From contig CALSLN010000027.1 in the NCBI GenBank assembly GCA_943787205.1, forward strand, positions 1 to 41,034: 41,034 nucleotides of DNA. The letters are read 5' to 3'. This DNA comes from an uncultured Rhodospirillaceae bacterium (lineage in GTDB: Bacteria > Pseudomonadota > Alphaproteobacteria > Rhodospirillales > Rhodospirillaceae). The notes beneath the pieces are model-generated. The model was given only the letters and a program-made list of their open reading frames with translations, had not been told where the DNA came from and made no database searches. The translations under genes were made by a program, and so were the position numbers. This document shows positions 15,102 to 23,516 of the stretch, piece by piece; position 1 is the stretch's first letter, and every line of letters starts with the position of its first letter.

Positions 15102-16475
15102 TTAGGCCCCTTCCTCCAGCCAGTGAACAAGTTCTGTCTGCTGAAGCGCCTTAGTTTGGCGCTGGGCCAAGACTTCGGGGTCGAAGGACGCGATGGTGTC
15201 GTGGAACAATCGGTGCCAATTGACCTCGGCGCCGAGGCGTAAAAACACAGAGCCCAGGCCGATCGCCGCACGGTCCATCAATACAAACTCGCGTGGCGGC
15301 TTCACGCCGCCAAGGCGGCGCAACTCTGTATGCACCTCCATCGCAACTTCTCGGCCGTAGTCTGTTGCGTTGGTTTCCTCAATCAGACGCGGACGGTCTT
15401 CCATGAGGGGTGCATAAATAAAGGAAGCCCAGCGGCTGAGGGCATCGATCACTTCATTATCGAGCCCTACGAAACCCCAAGTCTCATAAGCGTGAACTGC
15501 CAAATCACGGTCTCCGCTCTCAACGGCGCGATAGAGGTCGATAACCCCAGTGATAAACTCCGGTCGGAAAACACGAATACAACCAAAATCCATCAAGTTA
15601 ATAGACAGATCCTCGCGCACGGAATAGTTGCCGAGATGCGGGTCTCCATGGATAACGCCGTACTGATAAAGCGGGATGTACCATGCCCGAAACATGTTCT
15701 CGGCGATGGTGTTGCGATCCTCAAGACTTAAGTCCTGGAGATCAGCAATGTTTGCCCCCTCCTCCCAACTCATTGTCAACAGCCGCTCTGTTGAAAGGTC
15801 ATCGTGGACTGAGGGCACGCGCACGCCATCGGTCTCGGCCAACATAAGGCGATAAAGATTCAGGTTGCGTGCTTCGTTCTCATAATCGAGTTCCTCACGC
15901 AGCCGAGCTGCAAGCTCTGCGTGGATTTCTGATGGATCAATGGCTTCGTCATAGCGGCGATAGAGAGAAAAAATCAGCTTCAACTGTTTCAAATCAGCTT
16001 CGACCACCGAAGACATGTCTGGGTATTGCAGCTTGCACGCCAACAAATCACCGTCGATCGATTTCGCCTTATGCACCTGTCCCAAAGAAGCTGCAGCGGA
16101 CGCTTCTCGGTTAAATTCGCCAAAGCGACCTTGCCAATCGGAACCCAGCTCTGCTGTCATGCGGCGTTTTACAAAAGGCCAGCCCATGTGCGGAGCGTTC
16201 GCTTGAAGCTGCGCTAGTTCCCGTGCGTATTCCTTCGGCAGCGCATCCGGAATAGTTGACAAAATTTGCGCCACCTTCATTAGCGGCCCCTTAAGGCCGC
16301 CAAGAGCCGCTCGCAAATCTTCTGCACCTTTCGCGGGATCTGCCTTAAGTCCAAGGTAACGCTGACCAGCCAAGCGGGCCGCAAACCCACCGACAGCACC
16401 ACCGACTTTTGCATAACGCTTTACGCGGCCAGGCAGGCTGTTGTCTTCAGATGCGGGCTTTTTAGGAGATGCCAT
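15102..16475 (-). CDS. ABC1/UbiB-family atypical kinase-like protein
   Basis: A 457-residue protein. It contains the ABC1/ADCK/UbiB motifs: the KxGQ-region as PLMKVAQILSTIPDALP (here KVAQ, Ala in place of Gly), an Ala-rich loop EASAAASLGQVHKA, a catalytic loop HGDPHLGNYSV, and a metal-binding DFG in LMDFGCIR. There is no clear C-terminal membrane helix pair such as in UbiB proper. Family members support quinone biosynthesis or lipid-related processes, and many have ATPase rather than kinase activity. It starts 6 bases after the M3 peptidase stop, so both are translated from one message. Confidence 0.9.
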   Translation of the reverse strand: MASPKKPASEDNSLPGRVKRYAKVGGAVGGFAARLAGQRYLGLKADPAKGAEDLRAALGGLKGPLMKVAQILSTIPDALPKEYARELAQLQANAPHMGWPFVKRRMTAELGSDWQGRFGEFNREASAAASLGQVHKAKSIDGDLLACKLQYPDMSSVVEADLKQLKLIFSLYRRYDEAIDPSEIHAELAARLREELDYENEARNLNLYRLMLAETDGVRVPSVHDDLSTERLLTMSWEEGANIADLQDLSLEDRNTIAENMFRAWYIPLYQYGVIHGDPHLGNYSVREDLSINLMDFGCIRVFRPEFITGVIDLYRAVESGDRDLAVHAYETWGFVGLDNEVIDALSRWASFIYAPLMEDRPRLIEETNATDYGREVAMEVHTELRRLGGVKPPREFVLMDRAAIGLGSVFLRLGAEVNWHRLFHDTIASFDPEVLAQRQTKALQQTELVHWLEEGA

Positions 16476-16481
16476 AAAAGC

Positions 16482-18284
16482 TTAAGCGACTGTCTCAAGC
16501 TCATCGATAAGCCCGGTCAGCGTTTCCATGCCCCGCGCCCAAAACGCCGGGTCGGATGCATCCAAACCAAATGGTTCCAACAGCTCTTTATGACGGAGCG
16601 TACCGCCAGCCTTGAGCATGTCGAGATACTTACCTTCGAAATTTGGCACCGACCCTTCCGTGTAAACTTTATAGAGCGAGTTCACGAGACAATCCCCAAA
16701 GGCATACGCATAGACATAAAAAGGTACGTGGACAAAATGGCTGACGTAGGTCCAATAGTATTTGTATTCCTCGTCGAACCGAAAGGCTGGCCCGAGACTC
16801 TCGGATTGAACAGCCATCCATATTTCGCAAATACGCTCGAGCGAAAGTTCACCTTTTTTTCTTTCGTCATGCACGTGCCGCTCAAATTCATGGAAGGCGA
16901 TCTGACGGATCACAGTATTGAGCATATCCTCGACTTTACCAGCCAAGAGCGCACGGCGCTGTTCAGGCCGTTCCTCTTTTTCCAGCAAGGATCGAAAGGT
17001 CAACATCTCGCCGAATACGGACGCTGTCTCTGCCAGTGTGAGTGGCGTATCACACAACAACGTACCTTGATCAGCAGCTAAAACCTGATGAACACCATGC
17101 CCAAGTTCGTGAGCCAGCGTCATAACATCGCGAGAGCTACCAAGGTAATTAACCAGGATGTACGGATGCGCTGAAGGTACGGTGGGGTGCGAAAATGCAC
17201 CTGATGCTTTACCTGGCGAAGCCGGGGCATCAATCCAACCACGTTCAAAAAACGGCGCCGCCGCCTCTGCCATTTCTGGTGTAAAACTGGCATATGCATC
17301 GAGCACTGTCGTCTTCGCTTCGTCCCATTGAATGATGCGATCTTCTGCGGATGGCAATGGCGCATTTCGGTCCCAGTATTCCAACTTATTTTTACCGAAC
17401 CATTTCGCTTTCAGCGCATAATAACGATGCGACGTATCCGCATACGCACCTTTAGCTGCGGCAACTAAAGCATCGACGACTTCGTCTTCTACCAAGTTAG
17501 CCATATTGCGCGATGACACAGGGCGCGGATACTTGCGCCACTCATCTTCAATCGATTTATCCTTAGCCATCACATTGGTGATGTAGGCGAACAGGCTCCC
17601 CTTTTCGCCGAGCGCCTTTCCAATAGACTTCGCTGCCGACTTACGGCGCTCAGGTTTTATGTCAGACAAACGGTTTAGGGCTTCCGTAAGCGTCAGCACT
17701 TCTTCACCAACTGTGCAACGAACACCCGCCTCTGTTTCATCAAACAAACGCGTCCACGCGGCACGTCCCGTGACATATTTTTCGTGCAGAAGCCGTTCCA
17801 GGTCATCACTCAGTTCATGGTCTTTGTAGACTCTCAAATCTCTGAGCCAAGGCCGGTATCTAGCCGCCACAGAGTCAGACAACTTAGACTCGAGGTTTTC
17901 GTCATCAAGTCTGTTGATGGACAATGTAAAGAACAGCGTCCGGCTCGAGAGAGTGGTCATTCGGTCAACAGTATTTTGGTAAAACCGGCCGCGATCCGAA
18001 TCTCCGACGTTCTGGCTTTGATAGAGTTGAGCGAAGGACCCTATCCTTCCGAGCAAATCACTAATCGATTCGTACGCGACAATAGCCTGACCGAAGGACT
18101 CCCCACCTAACTCTGCGACCTTACCCTCATAAGATGCCGCGAAGGCGTCGACCTGAAGGGCGACCTCTTCAAAGGCCGCCTCTAAATCATCCCCGTCTGG
18201 CCCTGAAAAGAGGTCAGATAACTCCCAAACCGGTAGTTCGCCAAACTCCTTACTCTGAGTCGGGGCAAGGGTCATATCGTTCAT
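16482..18284 (-). CDS. M3 family oligoendopeptidase (PepF-like)
   Basis: A 600-residue zinc metallopeptidase, with HELGH (residues 392-396) as the HExxH zinc site and a third ligand expected in TLAETASVFGE. The surrounding sequence (LVNYLGSSRDVMTLAHELGH, FHEFERHVHD, KYYWTYVSHFVHVPFYVYAY) is typical of the PepF/M3B clade, cytoplasmic enzymes degrading short peptides. The open frame extends to 18371, but the ATG at 18284 is chosen because GGAG lies just upstream of it and the family begins near here. Upstream lies the divergent acyl-CoA ligase. Confidence 0.93.
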   Translation of the reverse strand: MNDMTLAPTQSKEFGELPVWELSDLFSGPDGDDLEAAFEEVALQVDAFAASYEGKVAELGGESFGQAIVAYESISDLLGRIGSFAQLYQSQNVGDSDRGRFYQNTVDRMTTLSSRTLFFTLSINRLDDENLESKLSDSVAARYRPWLRDLRVYKDHELSDDLERLLHEKYVTGRAAWTRLFDETEAGVRCTVGEEVLTLTEALNRLSDIKPERRKSAAKSIGKALGEKGSLFAYITNVMAKDKSIEDEWRKYPRPVSSRNMANLVEDEVVDALVAAAKGAYADTSHRYYALKAKWFGKNKLEYWDRNAPLPSAEDRIIQWDEAKTTVLDAYASFTPEMAEAAAPFFERGWIDAPASPGKASGAFSHPTVPSAHPYILVNYLGSSRDVMTLAHELGHGVHQVLAADQGTLLCDTPLTLAETASVFGEMLTFRSLLEKEERPEQRRALLAGKVEDMLNTVIRQIAFHEFERHVHDERKKGELSLERICEIWMAVQSESLGPAFRFDEEYKYYWTYVSHFVHVPFYVYAYAFGDCLVNSLYKVYTEGSVPNFEGKYLDMLKAGGTLRHKELLEPFGLDASDPAFWARGMETLTGLIDELETVA

Positions 18285-18447
18285 AGCATCTCCATTACCG
18301 ATCAAAGCGGCTCCAATTTCTAGAGATATAAGCGGACTGGAGCGGTTCGCCAACCTTCGTGCTTTTCTCATACTGGTTTCATCGGCAGTCCCGTCGTAGA
18401 CTTACCCTAATTGCTGGGGGATTACAGGCTCGACAGAGGGGGGAACG

Positions 18448-20247
18448 TTGACCGAGCGGGCGATAGATGCACGAGAAGTGCGCAATCTAGTATCACTGTT
18501 TTTCGACCAAGCCGCGCGCTTTGCCGATGAACCTTTCGTATGGGCAAAACGCGATGGCGTCCATGTTTCTCTAACTTGGAGAGAAACCGCTGACGAGGTT
18601 AGAGCAGCAGCGAACGGTTTAATGTCCTCTATGGGTATTGGGACGGGGGACCGCGTCATAATCGTCGGTGAAAATCGACCTGAGTGGCTCATCGCCGATA
18701 TCGCGATCAAAGCAATTGGCGCGATTTCAGTACCAACGTATACGACCAACACAGCCGTCAATCATCTACACGTAATCAACGATTCAGGAGCCCAAGTCGC
18801 GATCGTTTCCAATCCCACGCTCGCGGCCCCGCTGATCGCCGCTGCGGTAGAGGCAGACCATAAACTCCGCGTCATAGTCTTTGATGACGCCGAGTCTGTT
18901 ATTCACTCGGATATTGAAACAAAAGCTTGGTCCGACGTTCTTGATGCTGGCCGAGACGGCGCTATACCGGAGCACGTTGCTACGGCAAAACGCGGCGACA
19001 TGTGCAGTATCATATACACCTCCGGCACGGGCGGTTTGCCAAAAGGCGTTATGCTGACCCACGGCGGCATCTTATGTAACTGCGATGGTGCCACGGAGAT
19101 CGTAAAAGAGCTTGGGTTAGGTGAAGAAGTTTTCCTCTCCTTTCTGCCATTGTCCCATGCCTACGAACATGTCGGGGGCATTTACTTTCCAATCTGCCTC
19201 GGCGCACAGATATTTTACGTCGAGCGCGTAGATACTTTAATCAACACAATGGCGGAAGTCCGCCCAACAATCATGACGGCTGTCCCCCGCCTCTATGAAA
19301 CGATGCGCAGCCGCATACACCAAGGCCTTAAGACACAAAGTAACTTTCGCATTCGGTTGTTCGAAAAAACCGTCGAGCTTGGAACCAAACGATACGAGAA
19401 CCCGAAAAGTCTCTCGCTATGGGATGAATTAGTCGACGCGATTTGCGAACGTTTGGTCCGCAAGAAAATACGTGAACGCTTCGGTGGGAGACTCAAAGCG
19501 CTCGTTTCAGGCGGCGCGCCACTAAACTATGAAGTTGGCCTGTTTTTCACATCCTTAGGCGTGCGGATTTTGCAAGGGTATGGCCAAACTGAAACCTCAC
19601 CAGTTATTAGCGCTAATGTACCAAGCAATGTGAAGCTGCATGCCGTCGGTCCGCCTGCGCGTGGGGTCAGCGTCAAAATTGCTGAAGACGGAGAGATCCT
19701 CTGCAACGGTGAAATGGTTATGCTCGGCTATTGGAATGACCCGGACGCAACCATTGCGGCCATCAATGACGATGGATGGTTGCACACCGGGGACATAGGT
19801 CATTTAGACGAAGACGGTCACATTATCATTACTGACCGTAAGAAAGATTTGATTGTAAATTCGGGTGGTGACAACATTTCTCCCCAACGCGTTGAGGGGA
19901 TCCTCTGCCTTGCAGAGGAAATCGAACAGGCAATGGTATTTGGCGACAAACGCCCCTACTTAACGGCAGTAGTCGTCCCCGATGCGGACTGGCTAAAGAA
20001 ATGGGCAAAATCCAACGGCAAAGAGCATTCGCTAGAAAACTTGGCCAGGGACAAACAACTGATCTCGGTAATAAGCGAGGCAGTAACACGATCTAACAAG
20101 ACTGTCCCGGTGATAGAGAAAGTTAGAAAATTCGTTGTTGCCCCTCACCCTTTCACTGTAGAGAACGGGCAGATGACTCCCACCTTGAAAGTTAGGCGTC
20201 ACGCGGTACTACGCGAATTTAGAGAAGGTCTTGAAGCGTTATATTAG
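18448..20247 (+). CDS. long-chain acyl-CoA synthetase (AMP-forming)
   Basis: A 599-residue member of the ANL/AMP-binding superfamily. The P-loop-like motif A3 is IIYTSGTGGLPKGVMLTHGG; VSGGAPL, QGYGQTETSPVIS (A5) and GWLHTGDIG (A7) follow, then DRKKDLIVNSGGDNISP near the C-terminal hinge. Length and motifs fit FAA1-type long-chain fatty acid:CoA ligases (COG1022) that activate fatty acids for beta-oxidation or lipid synthesis. The start is TTG at 18448, supported by the GAGGGGGGA purine run just upstream; no ATG in frame precedes the conserved N-terminus. It ends 14 bases from the convergent ion-channel gene. Confidence 0.93.
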   Translation: MTERAIDAREVRNLVSLFFDQAARFADEPFVWAKRDGVHVSLTWRETADEVRAAANGLMSSMGIGTGDRVIIVGENRPEWLIADIAIKAIGAISVPTYTTNTAVNHLHVINDSGAQVAIVSNPTLAAPLIAAAVEADHKLRVIVFDDAESVIHSDIETKAWSDVLDAGRDGAIPEHVATAKRGDMCSIIYTSGTGGLPKGVMLTHGGILCNCDGATEIVKELGLGEEVFLSFLPLSHAYEHVGGIYFPICLGAQIFYVERVDTLINTMAEVRPTIMTAVPRLYETMRSRIHQGLKTQSNFRIRLFEKTVELGTKRYENPKSLSLWDELVDAICERLVRKKIRERFGGRLKALVSGGAPLNYEVGLFFTSLGVRILQGYGQTETSPVISANVPSNVKLHAVGPPARGVSVKIAEDGEILCNGEMVMLGYWNDPDATIAAINDDGWLHTGDIGHLDEDGHIIITDRKKDLIVNSGGDNISPQRVEGILCLAEEIEQAMVFGDKRPYLTAVVVPDADWLKKWAKSNGKEHSLENLARDKQLISVISEAVTRSNKTVPVIEKVRKFVVAPHPFTVENGQMTPTLKVRRHAVLREFREGLEALY

Positions 20248-20261
20248 ACTTCCTTGCCTAA

Positions 20262-21095
20262 TCATGTGGAAGGCTCAGAACCCTTTCTAAGCTCTCCCAC
20301 CTCTATTCGCAGAGTTCTTAGCTCACTTAGAATTTCGGCCAATTCATCTGTATTAGAACGCGCCACTCTTTCCTGTTCAGGCGCCTGCGCGCTGGCTTCC
20401 GCTTTTTCGCCAGCGTGCATAACATTCATTGCATCCACAATAATCCCGATGAATAAATTCAGGACCGCAAAACTTGTAATAACGATGAAGGGAATAAAGA
20501 AAACCCACGCATAGGGATAAATTTCCATTACCGGTCGGACAATCCCCATAGACCAGCTTTCTAGCGTCATGATCTGAAATAGCGAGTACATTGAGAGCCC
20601 AATCGTCCCGAACCACGGCTCAAAGGCATCGCCAAAAAGCTTGGTTGCGAGGACCGCCCCAACATAGAAAAACAGCAAAATAATTGCCATGACAGACAAG
20701 AGTCCTGGGACGGCATGCAGTAATGCATCGACAACCCTACGGAGAGCGGGCACGACAGACATCAGTCTCAGAATTCTGAGTATCCTCAACGCTCGGAGCA
20801 CAGCAAGCGGACCCGATGCGGGTAACAACGCAATTGCTACAATACAAAAATCAAAAACATTCCAGCCATTACGGAAAAACCCTGCGCCCCGGAATGCCAG
20901 CTTCGCCGCAATCTCAAAAACGAAAACGGCAAGCACGACTACGTCGAATGCCAGCAACGCAGTTCCCGCGACTCTCATCACCGCCTCCGACGTCTCTAGC
21001 CCAAGGGTAACGCCATTAATGACTATGAGAGCTGTGATGAAGTTTTGAAAACGTGCCCCTTCAACCCACTGACCGATACGAATACGGTAAGACAC
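20262..21095 (-). CDS. bacterial voltage-gated sodium channel (NaChBac/BacNav type)
   Basis: A 277-residue, six-helix channel subunit. S4 has four regularly spaced arginines at R101, R104, R107 and R110 (VLRALRILRILRLM). The selectivity filter is TLESWSM at 177-183, the same as that known for the crystallised NavAb. S6 (ITSFAVLNLFIGIIVDAMN) is followed by a hydrophilic tail ending in a heptad-like ELAEILSELRTLRIEVGEL segment, matching the C-terminal coiled coil of BacNav tetramers. It should conduct Na+ upon depolarisation. Convergent with the acyl-CoA ligase; 112 bases downstream of the gapR gene on the same strand. Confidence 0.95.
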   Translation of the reverse strand: MSYRIRIGQWVEGARFQNFITALIVINGVTLGLETSEAVMRVAGTALLAFDVVVLAVFVFEIAAKLAFRGAGFFRNGWNVFDFCIVAIALLPASGPLAVLRALRILRILRLMSVVPALRRVVDALLHAVPGLLSVMAIILLFFYVGAVLATKLFGDAFEPWFGTIGLSMYSLFQIMTLESWSMGIVRPVMEIYPYAWVFFIPFIVITSFAVLNLFIGIIVDAMNVMHAGEKAEASAQAPEQERVARSNTDELAEILSELRTLRIEVGELRKGSEPST

Positions 21096-21207
21096 GACAT
21101 ACTCCTGATGCTGGAAACACGACTTAACAAAAGACTTAAATCTTGAGCGGGTGTTTTCCAGCGCGCCGAGACAATCTCTATTTTTTTATTAGATTTCTAT
21201 AAGTTGG

Positions 21208-21453
21208 TTAAGCTTCGCCGAGGGCTCTAAGGTAGGTATCCAAAAGAGCCTCTTGTTCCTGGCGTTCACCCTGATCCAGTTTCCTAAGTGCCACGACCTT
21301 GCGCATTATCTTGGTGTCGAAGCCAGAAGATTTAGCTTCAGAATAAACCTCACGTGTATCTGCCGTCAGGTTCTTCTTCTCTTCCTCAAGGCGTTCGATG
21401 CGCTCAATAAATGACTTAAGCCGGTCTGCCGCCAATCCGCCGGTGTCTGACAT
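21208..21453 (-). CDS. gapR: GapR / DUF2312 nucleoid-associated protein
   Basis: An 81-residue protein matching DUF2312 through its length: [20 protein letters not shown] coiled-coil, [19 protein letters not shown] and a C-terminal LDTYLRAL. In Caulobacter, GapR binds overtwisted AT-rich DNA ahead of forks and polymerases. The ATG at 21453 is chosen because GGAG lies eight bases upstream; the longer reading from a TTG at 21468 would swallow that site. A 212-base region without a gene separates it from the divergent response regulator. Confidence 0.95.
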   Translation of the reverse strand: MSDTGGLAADRLKSFIERIERLEEEKKNLTADTREVYSEAKSSGFDTKIMRKVVALRKLDQGERQEQEALLDTYLRALGEA

Positions 21454-21665
21454 AATTTTCTCCTGCAATTGTAGCGGACGCGTATCGCCCAGGGCCGGTG
21501 GATATAGCAGGTCGGGTAGTCGAAAAGAAAGGGGAACAAATTTGTAATTTTGCAGCTTATTTCTATTACCCTAGGCGCAAAAACGCGTAGTTTGATAAAT
21601 TGCATTGGCGCCCCTAGATTGCGGGTCCGCATCTAGGTATTGAGCCATCGGGGGATGAAAAAGGC

Positions 21666-22748
21666 ATGGTTGAGGTACCTCGGCTTGGACAGGACCAGAT
21701 TAAGATCCTGCTTGTCGACGACAATACGTTTATTAGGAATCTCATTTCCAATTGCCTCGGGCACATGGGCTTTCGTGGTTTGCGCGGATTCTCAAGTGGA
21801 ATAAAGGCGATCGAGTACATAAAGCCTGTGACAGATGACGACAGCCAGATTGCGGCTGAGATCGGCCAAGTCGATATGGTCGTATCTGACCTAGTTATGC
21901 CGCAGCTCAATGGATTGCAGTTGCTGCAGTGGCTTAGGACCAATAAGGACAGCCCGAATAGATTTATGCCCTTCATCATGATTTCCGGCGCTGCCGATCA
22001 AGAAAACGTCCATACGGCTCGAGATGCAGGTGCCAATGAATTCGTTGCTAAGCCATTTACAATTGGCTCTGTCTTCAGTCGTATCCAGGCCGTAATTGAT
22101 CGGCCTCGACAGTTTGTGGCTACGCGCAGCTATTTTGGGCCCGACCGTCGGCGCGTAAAAGTAGAAATCCCCAAGGATGGACCGAAAGACCGACGCAGAC
22201 CTGGCGAAGATCACGCCACAATCGTCTATTCTGCCGGGGAAATTAAACGCAGACCGGAGGGTTCAGACACTTATCTATTTAAGATTCCGAACGTCCTCAA
22301 ACAGAAAATGGGTCTAGAAAACGCTCGAACGCCATTTGAAATGCCAACTGAAATCTTGGCAGAAGCGGAGGAAAAGCTCGAACGTGAAGCCGAAGGCTTC
22401 CTCGATTGGGCAAAGACATTTCTTGATGATCTGTCAGAGAAGGTAAATCTTGCTCGGAACGATCCGTCAAAGCGCGCCGAACATCTCGCTGAGGTAAATC
22501 GCATAGCGCACGAACTTCGCGGACAGGGTGGGACCTTCGGTTACCCCCTGATAACCCTATTTGCAAAAAGCCTTTTTGAAACAACGGACTATCCATGCCG
22601 CGAGGATGACGCGAACATCGAAATATGCCGCGCCCACATAGACACCTTAAGGGCTGTGATTTGCGAGAAAATAGAAGGTGACGGAGGCGCAATAGGTCGT
22701 CAGCTCCTCACATCTCTTAACCAGGCAATCGCAAAACACAGCCGTTAA
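21666..22748 (+). CDS. response regulator with receiver domain and C-terminal HPt-like domain
   Basis: A 360-residue protein. Residues 11-145 form a CheY-like receiver: acidic pair D18/D19, phospho-acceptor D75 in VVSDLVMPQLNG, S107 and K129 in FVAKPF. A basic linker follows (GPDRRRVKVE, KDRRRPGED, about 155-200). The C-terminal part from about 225 is helical with AHELRGQGGTFGYP at 281-294, resembling the HPt phosphotransfer motif with H282 as the candidate phospho-histidine. There is no DNA-binding or enzymatic output domain. It is likely a relay or sink protein whose partner kinase is not in the window. Divergent from gapR. Confidence 0.85.
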   Translation: MVEVPRLGQDQIKILLVDDNTFIRNLISNCLGHMGFRGLRGFSSGIKAIEYIKPVTDDDSQIAAEIGQVDMVVSDLVMPQLNGLQLLQWLRTNKDSPNRFMPFIMISGAADQENVHTARDAGANEFVAKPFTIGSVFSRIQAVIDRPRQFVATRSYFGPDRRRVKVEIPKDGPKDRRRPGEDHATIVYSAGEIKRRPEGSDTYLFKIPNVLKQKMGLENARTPFEMPTEILAEAEEKLEREAEGFLDWAKTFLDDLSEKVNLARNDPSKRAEHLAEVNRIAHELRGQGGTFGYPLITLFAKSLFETTDYPCREDDANIEICRAHIDTLRAVICEKIEGDGGAIGRQLLTSLNQAIAKHSR

Positions 22749-23130
22749 TTGGCTGAACCCATCAAGCTCAGACTACCAGCCAAATTCCAAAAGCGCCTTA
22801 TTTGCATTTAATAACAAGCACTTACGTGAGCCTGCTTGGCGACAATAAGTAAGCCGCAAGCCAGTCTCGCGAAAATTCAAAATCCCATGGAGGAAAGGCG
22901 CTTTCAGGTGCTGACGAGCTAACGTAAAACCCACACCTATAAACGACCTTAGAAGTCTAGAATCAGTCGATTTATTATGGCTTTGACTGATCCTAATGGC
23001 CCGCAAAGATCGTAAGAGTTAACAGAGAGATTTATCGCTCTTTCAATCCGGCACCGCAGCATTACATCTAGCTGTATCGCCCGCCCAATTTTAGATCGTG
23101 GGCATGAAAGACTAACCAGGAGGCAAATTG
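22749..23130. other. 382-base region without a convincing gene, upstream of the second methyltransferase locus
   Basis: It contains a 77-codon minus-strand open frame with no family resemblance and a possible dispersed repeat at 22822-22923 (separate entry). The last 13 bases hold AGGAGG at 23118-23123, the ribosome binding site of the small companion gene. A promoter for that locus should lie here, but no consensus stood out by eye. Confidence 0.6.
22822..22923 (-). repeat. possible dispersed repeat (recurrent spurious reading frame)
   Basis: On the minus strand, 22923 to 22822 reads as 33 codons and a stop, including SAPESAFPPWDFEFSR and DWLAAYLLS. I recall this phrase, from memory only, as recurring in short hypothetical proteins from unrelated contigs, which would suggest a dispersed non-coding repeat. 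There is no start codon or ribosome binding site that would make it a gene. Confidence 0.4.
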
Positions 23131-23481
23131 ATGGCTACAAGCAAACTTAAGACCGATCGCCCAACTTATGCATCTGACTTCATCGCGTCAGACGTAGAAC
23201 GCGCCGTATTCCTTGGCAATCCAGTCCTCGACAACATGATGACTAGCCTAATCGCCCTCGGCGCCGAAGTGTGGTCCAACCGTCGGCGGATGAAAGTGGT
23301 CGAAGCCCTTCTGGCCGAAAAAGGCGTAACCGCTGAAATGATCGAAACTTACATGCCGACGACAGAACAGGATGCCGAATGGCAAAAGGATCGTGATCGC
23401 TTCATCGATCTAACCTACTCGCCACTTCTGCGTGAAGGTGACCTGCCCGTTTCTGCCGCGTTCACCCGCGAAAACCGGTAA
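23131..23481 (+). CDS. small methyltransferase-companion protein P2
   Basis: A 116-residue helical protein homologous to P1 at 2474-2830: matching features are NPVLD (DPMID in P1), IALGAEVWSNRRR (MIGGELWVERDRR), VEALLAEKG (MEHLLESKG), EMIETYMP (TMVEQFEP) and DRDRFI (ARDHFT). No signal peptide. The ATG at 23131 is preferred over a TTG one codon upstream because AGGAGG ends seven bases before it. MT3 begins 36 bases downstream on the same strand. Not a family I can name; since MT3 carries a Tat leader, a maturation chaperone or hitchhiking subunit are both possible. Confidence 0.87.
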   Translation: MATSKLKTDRPTYASDFIASDVERAVFLGNPVLDNMMTSLIALGAEVWSNRRRMKVVEALLAEKGVTAEMIETYMPTTEQDAEWQKDRDRFIDLTYSPLLREGDLPVSAAFTRENR

Positions 23482-23516
23482 GAGCCACACTTAAGAATTA
23501 AGGAGAAATACCTAAT

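Noticed and set aside
18285..18371. Longer N-terminus for the M3 peptidase (start at 18371)
   Set aside because: GGAG immediately upstream of the ATG at 18284 and the family start make the shorter form more likely; the extra 29 residues look unlike the family.
22773..23006. 77-codon minus-strand open frame in the gap before the companion gene P2
   Set aside because: No family resemblance, no ribosome binding site, and the interval is better explained as an intergenic stretch with a possible dispersed repeat in another frame.
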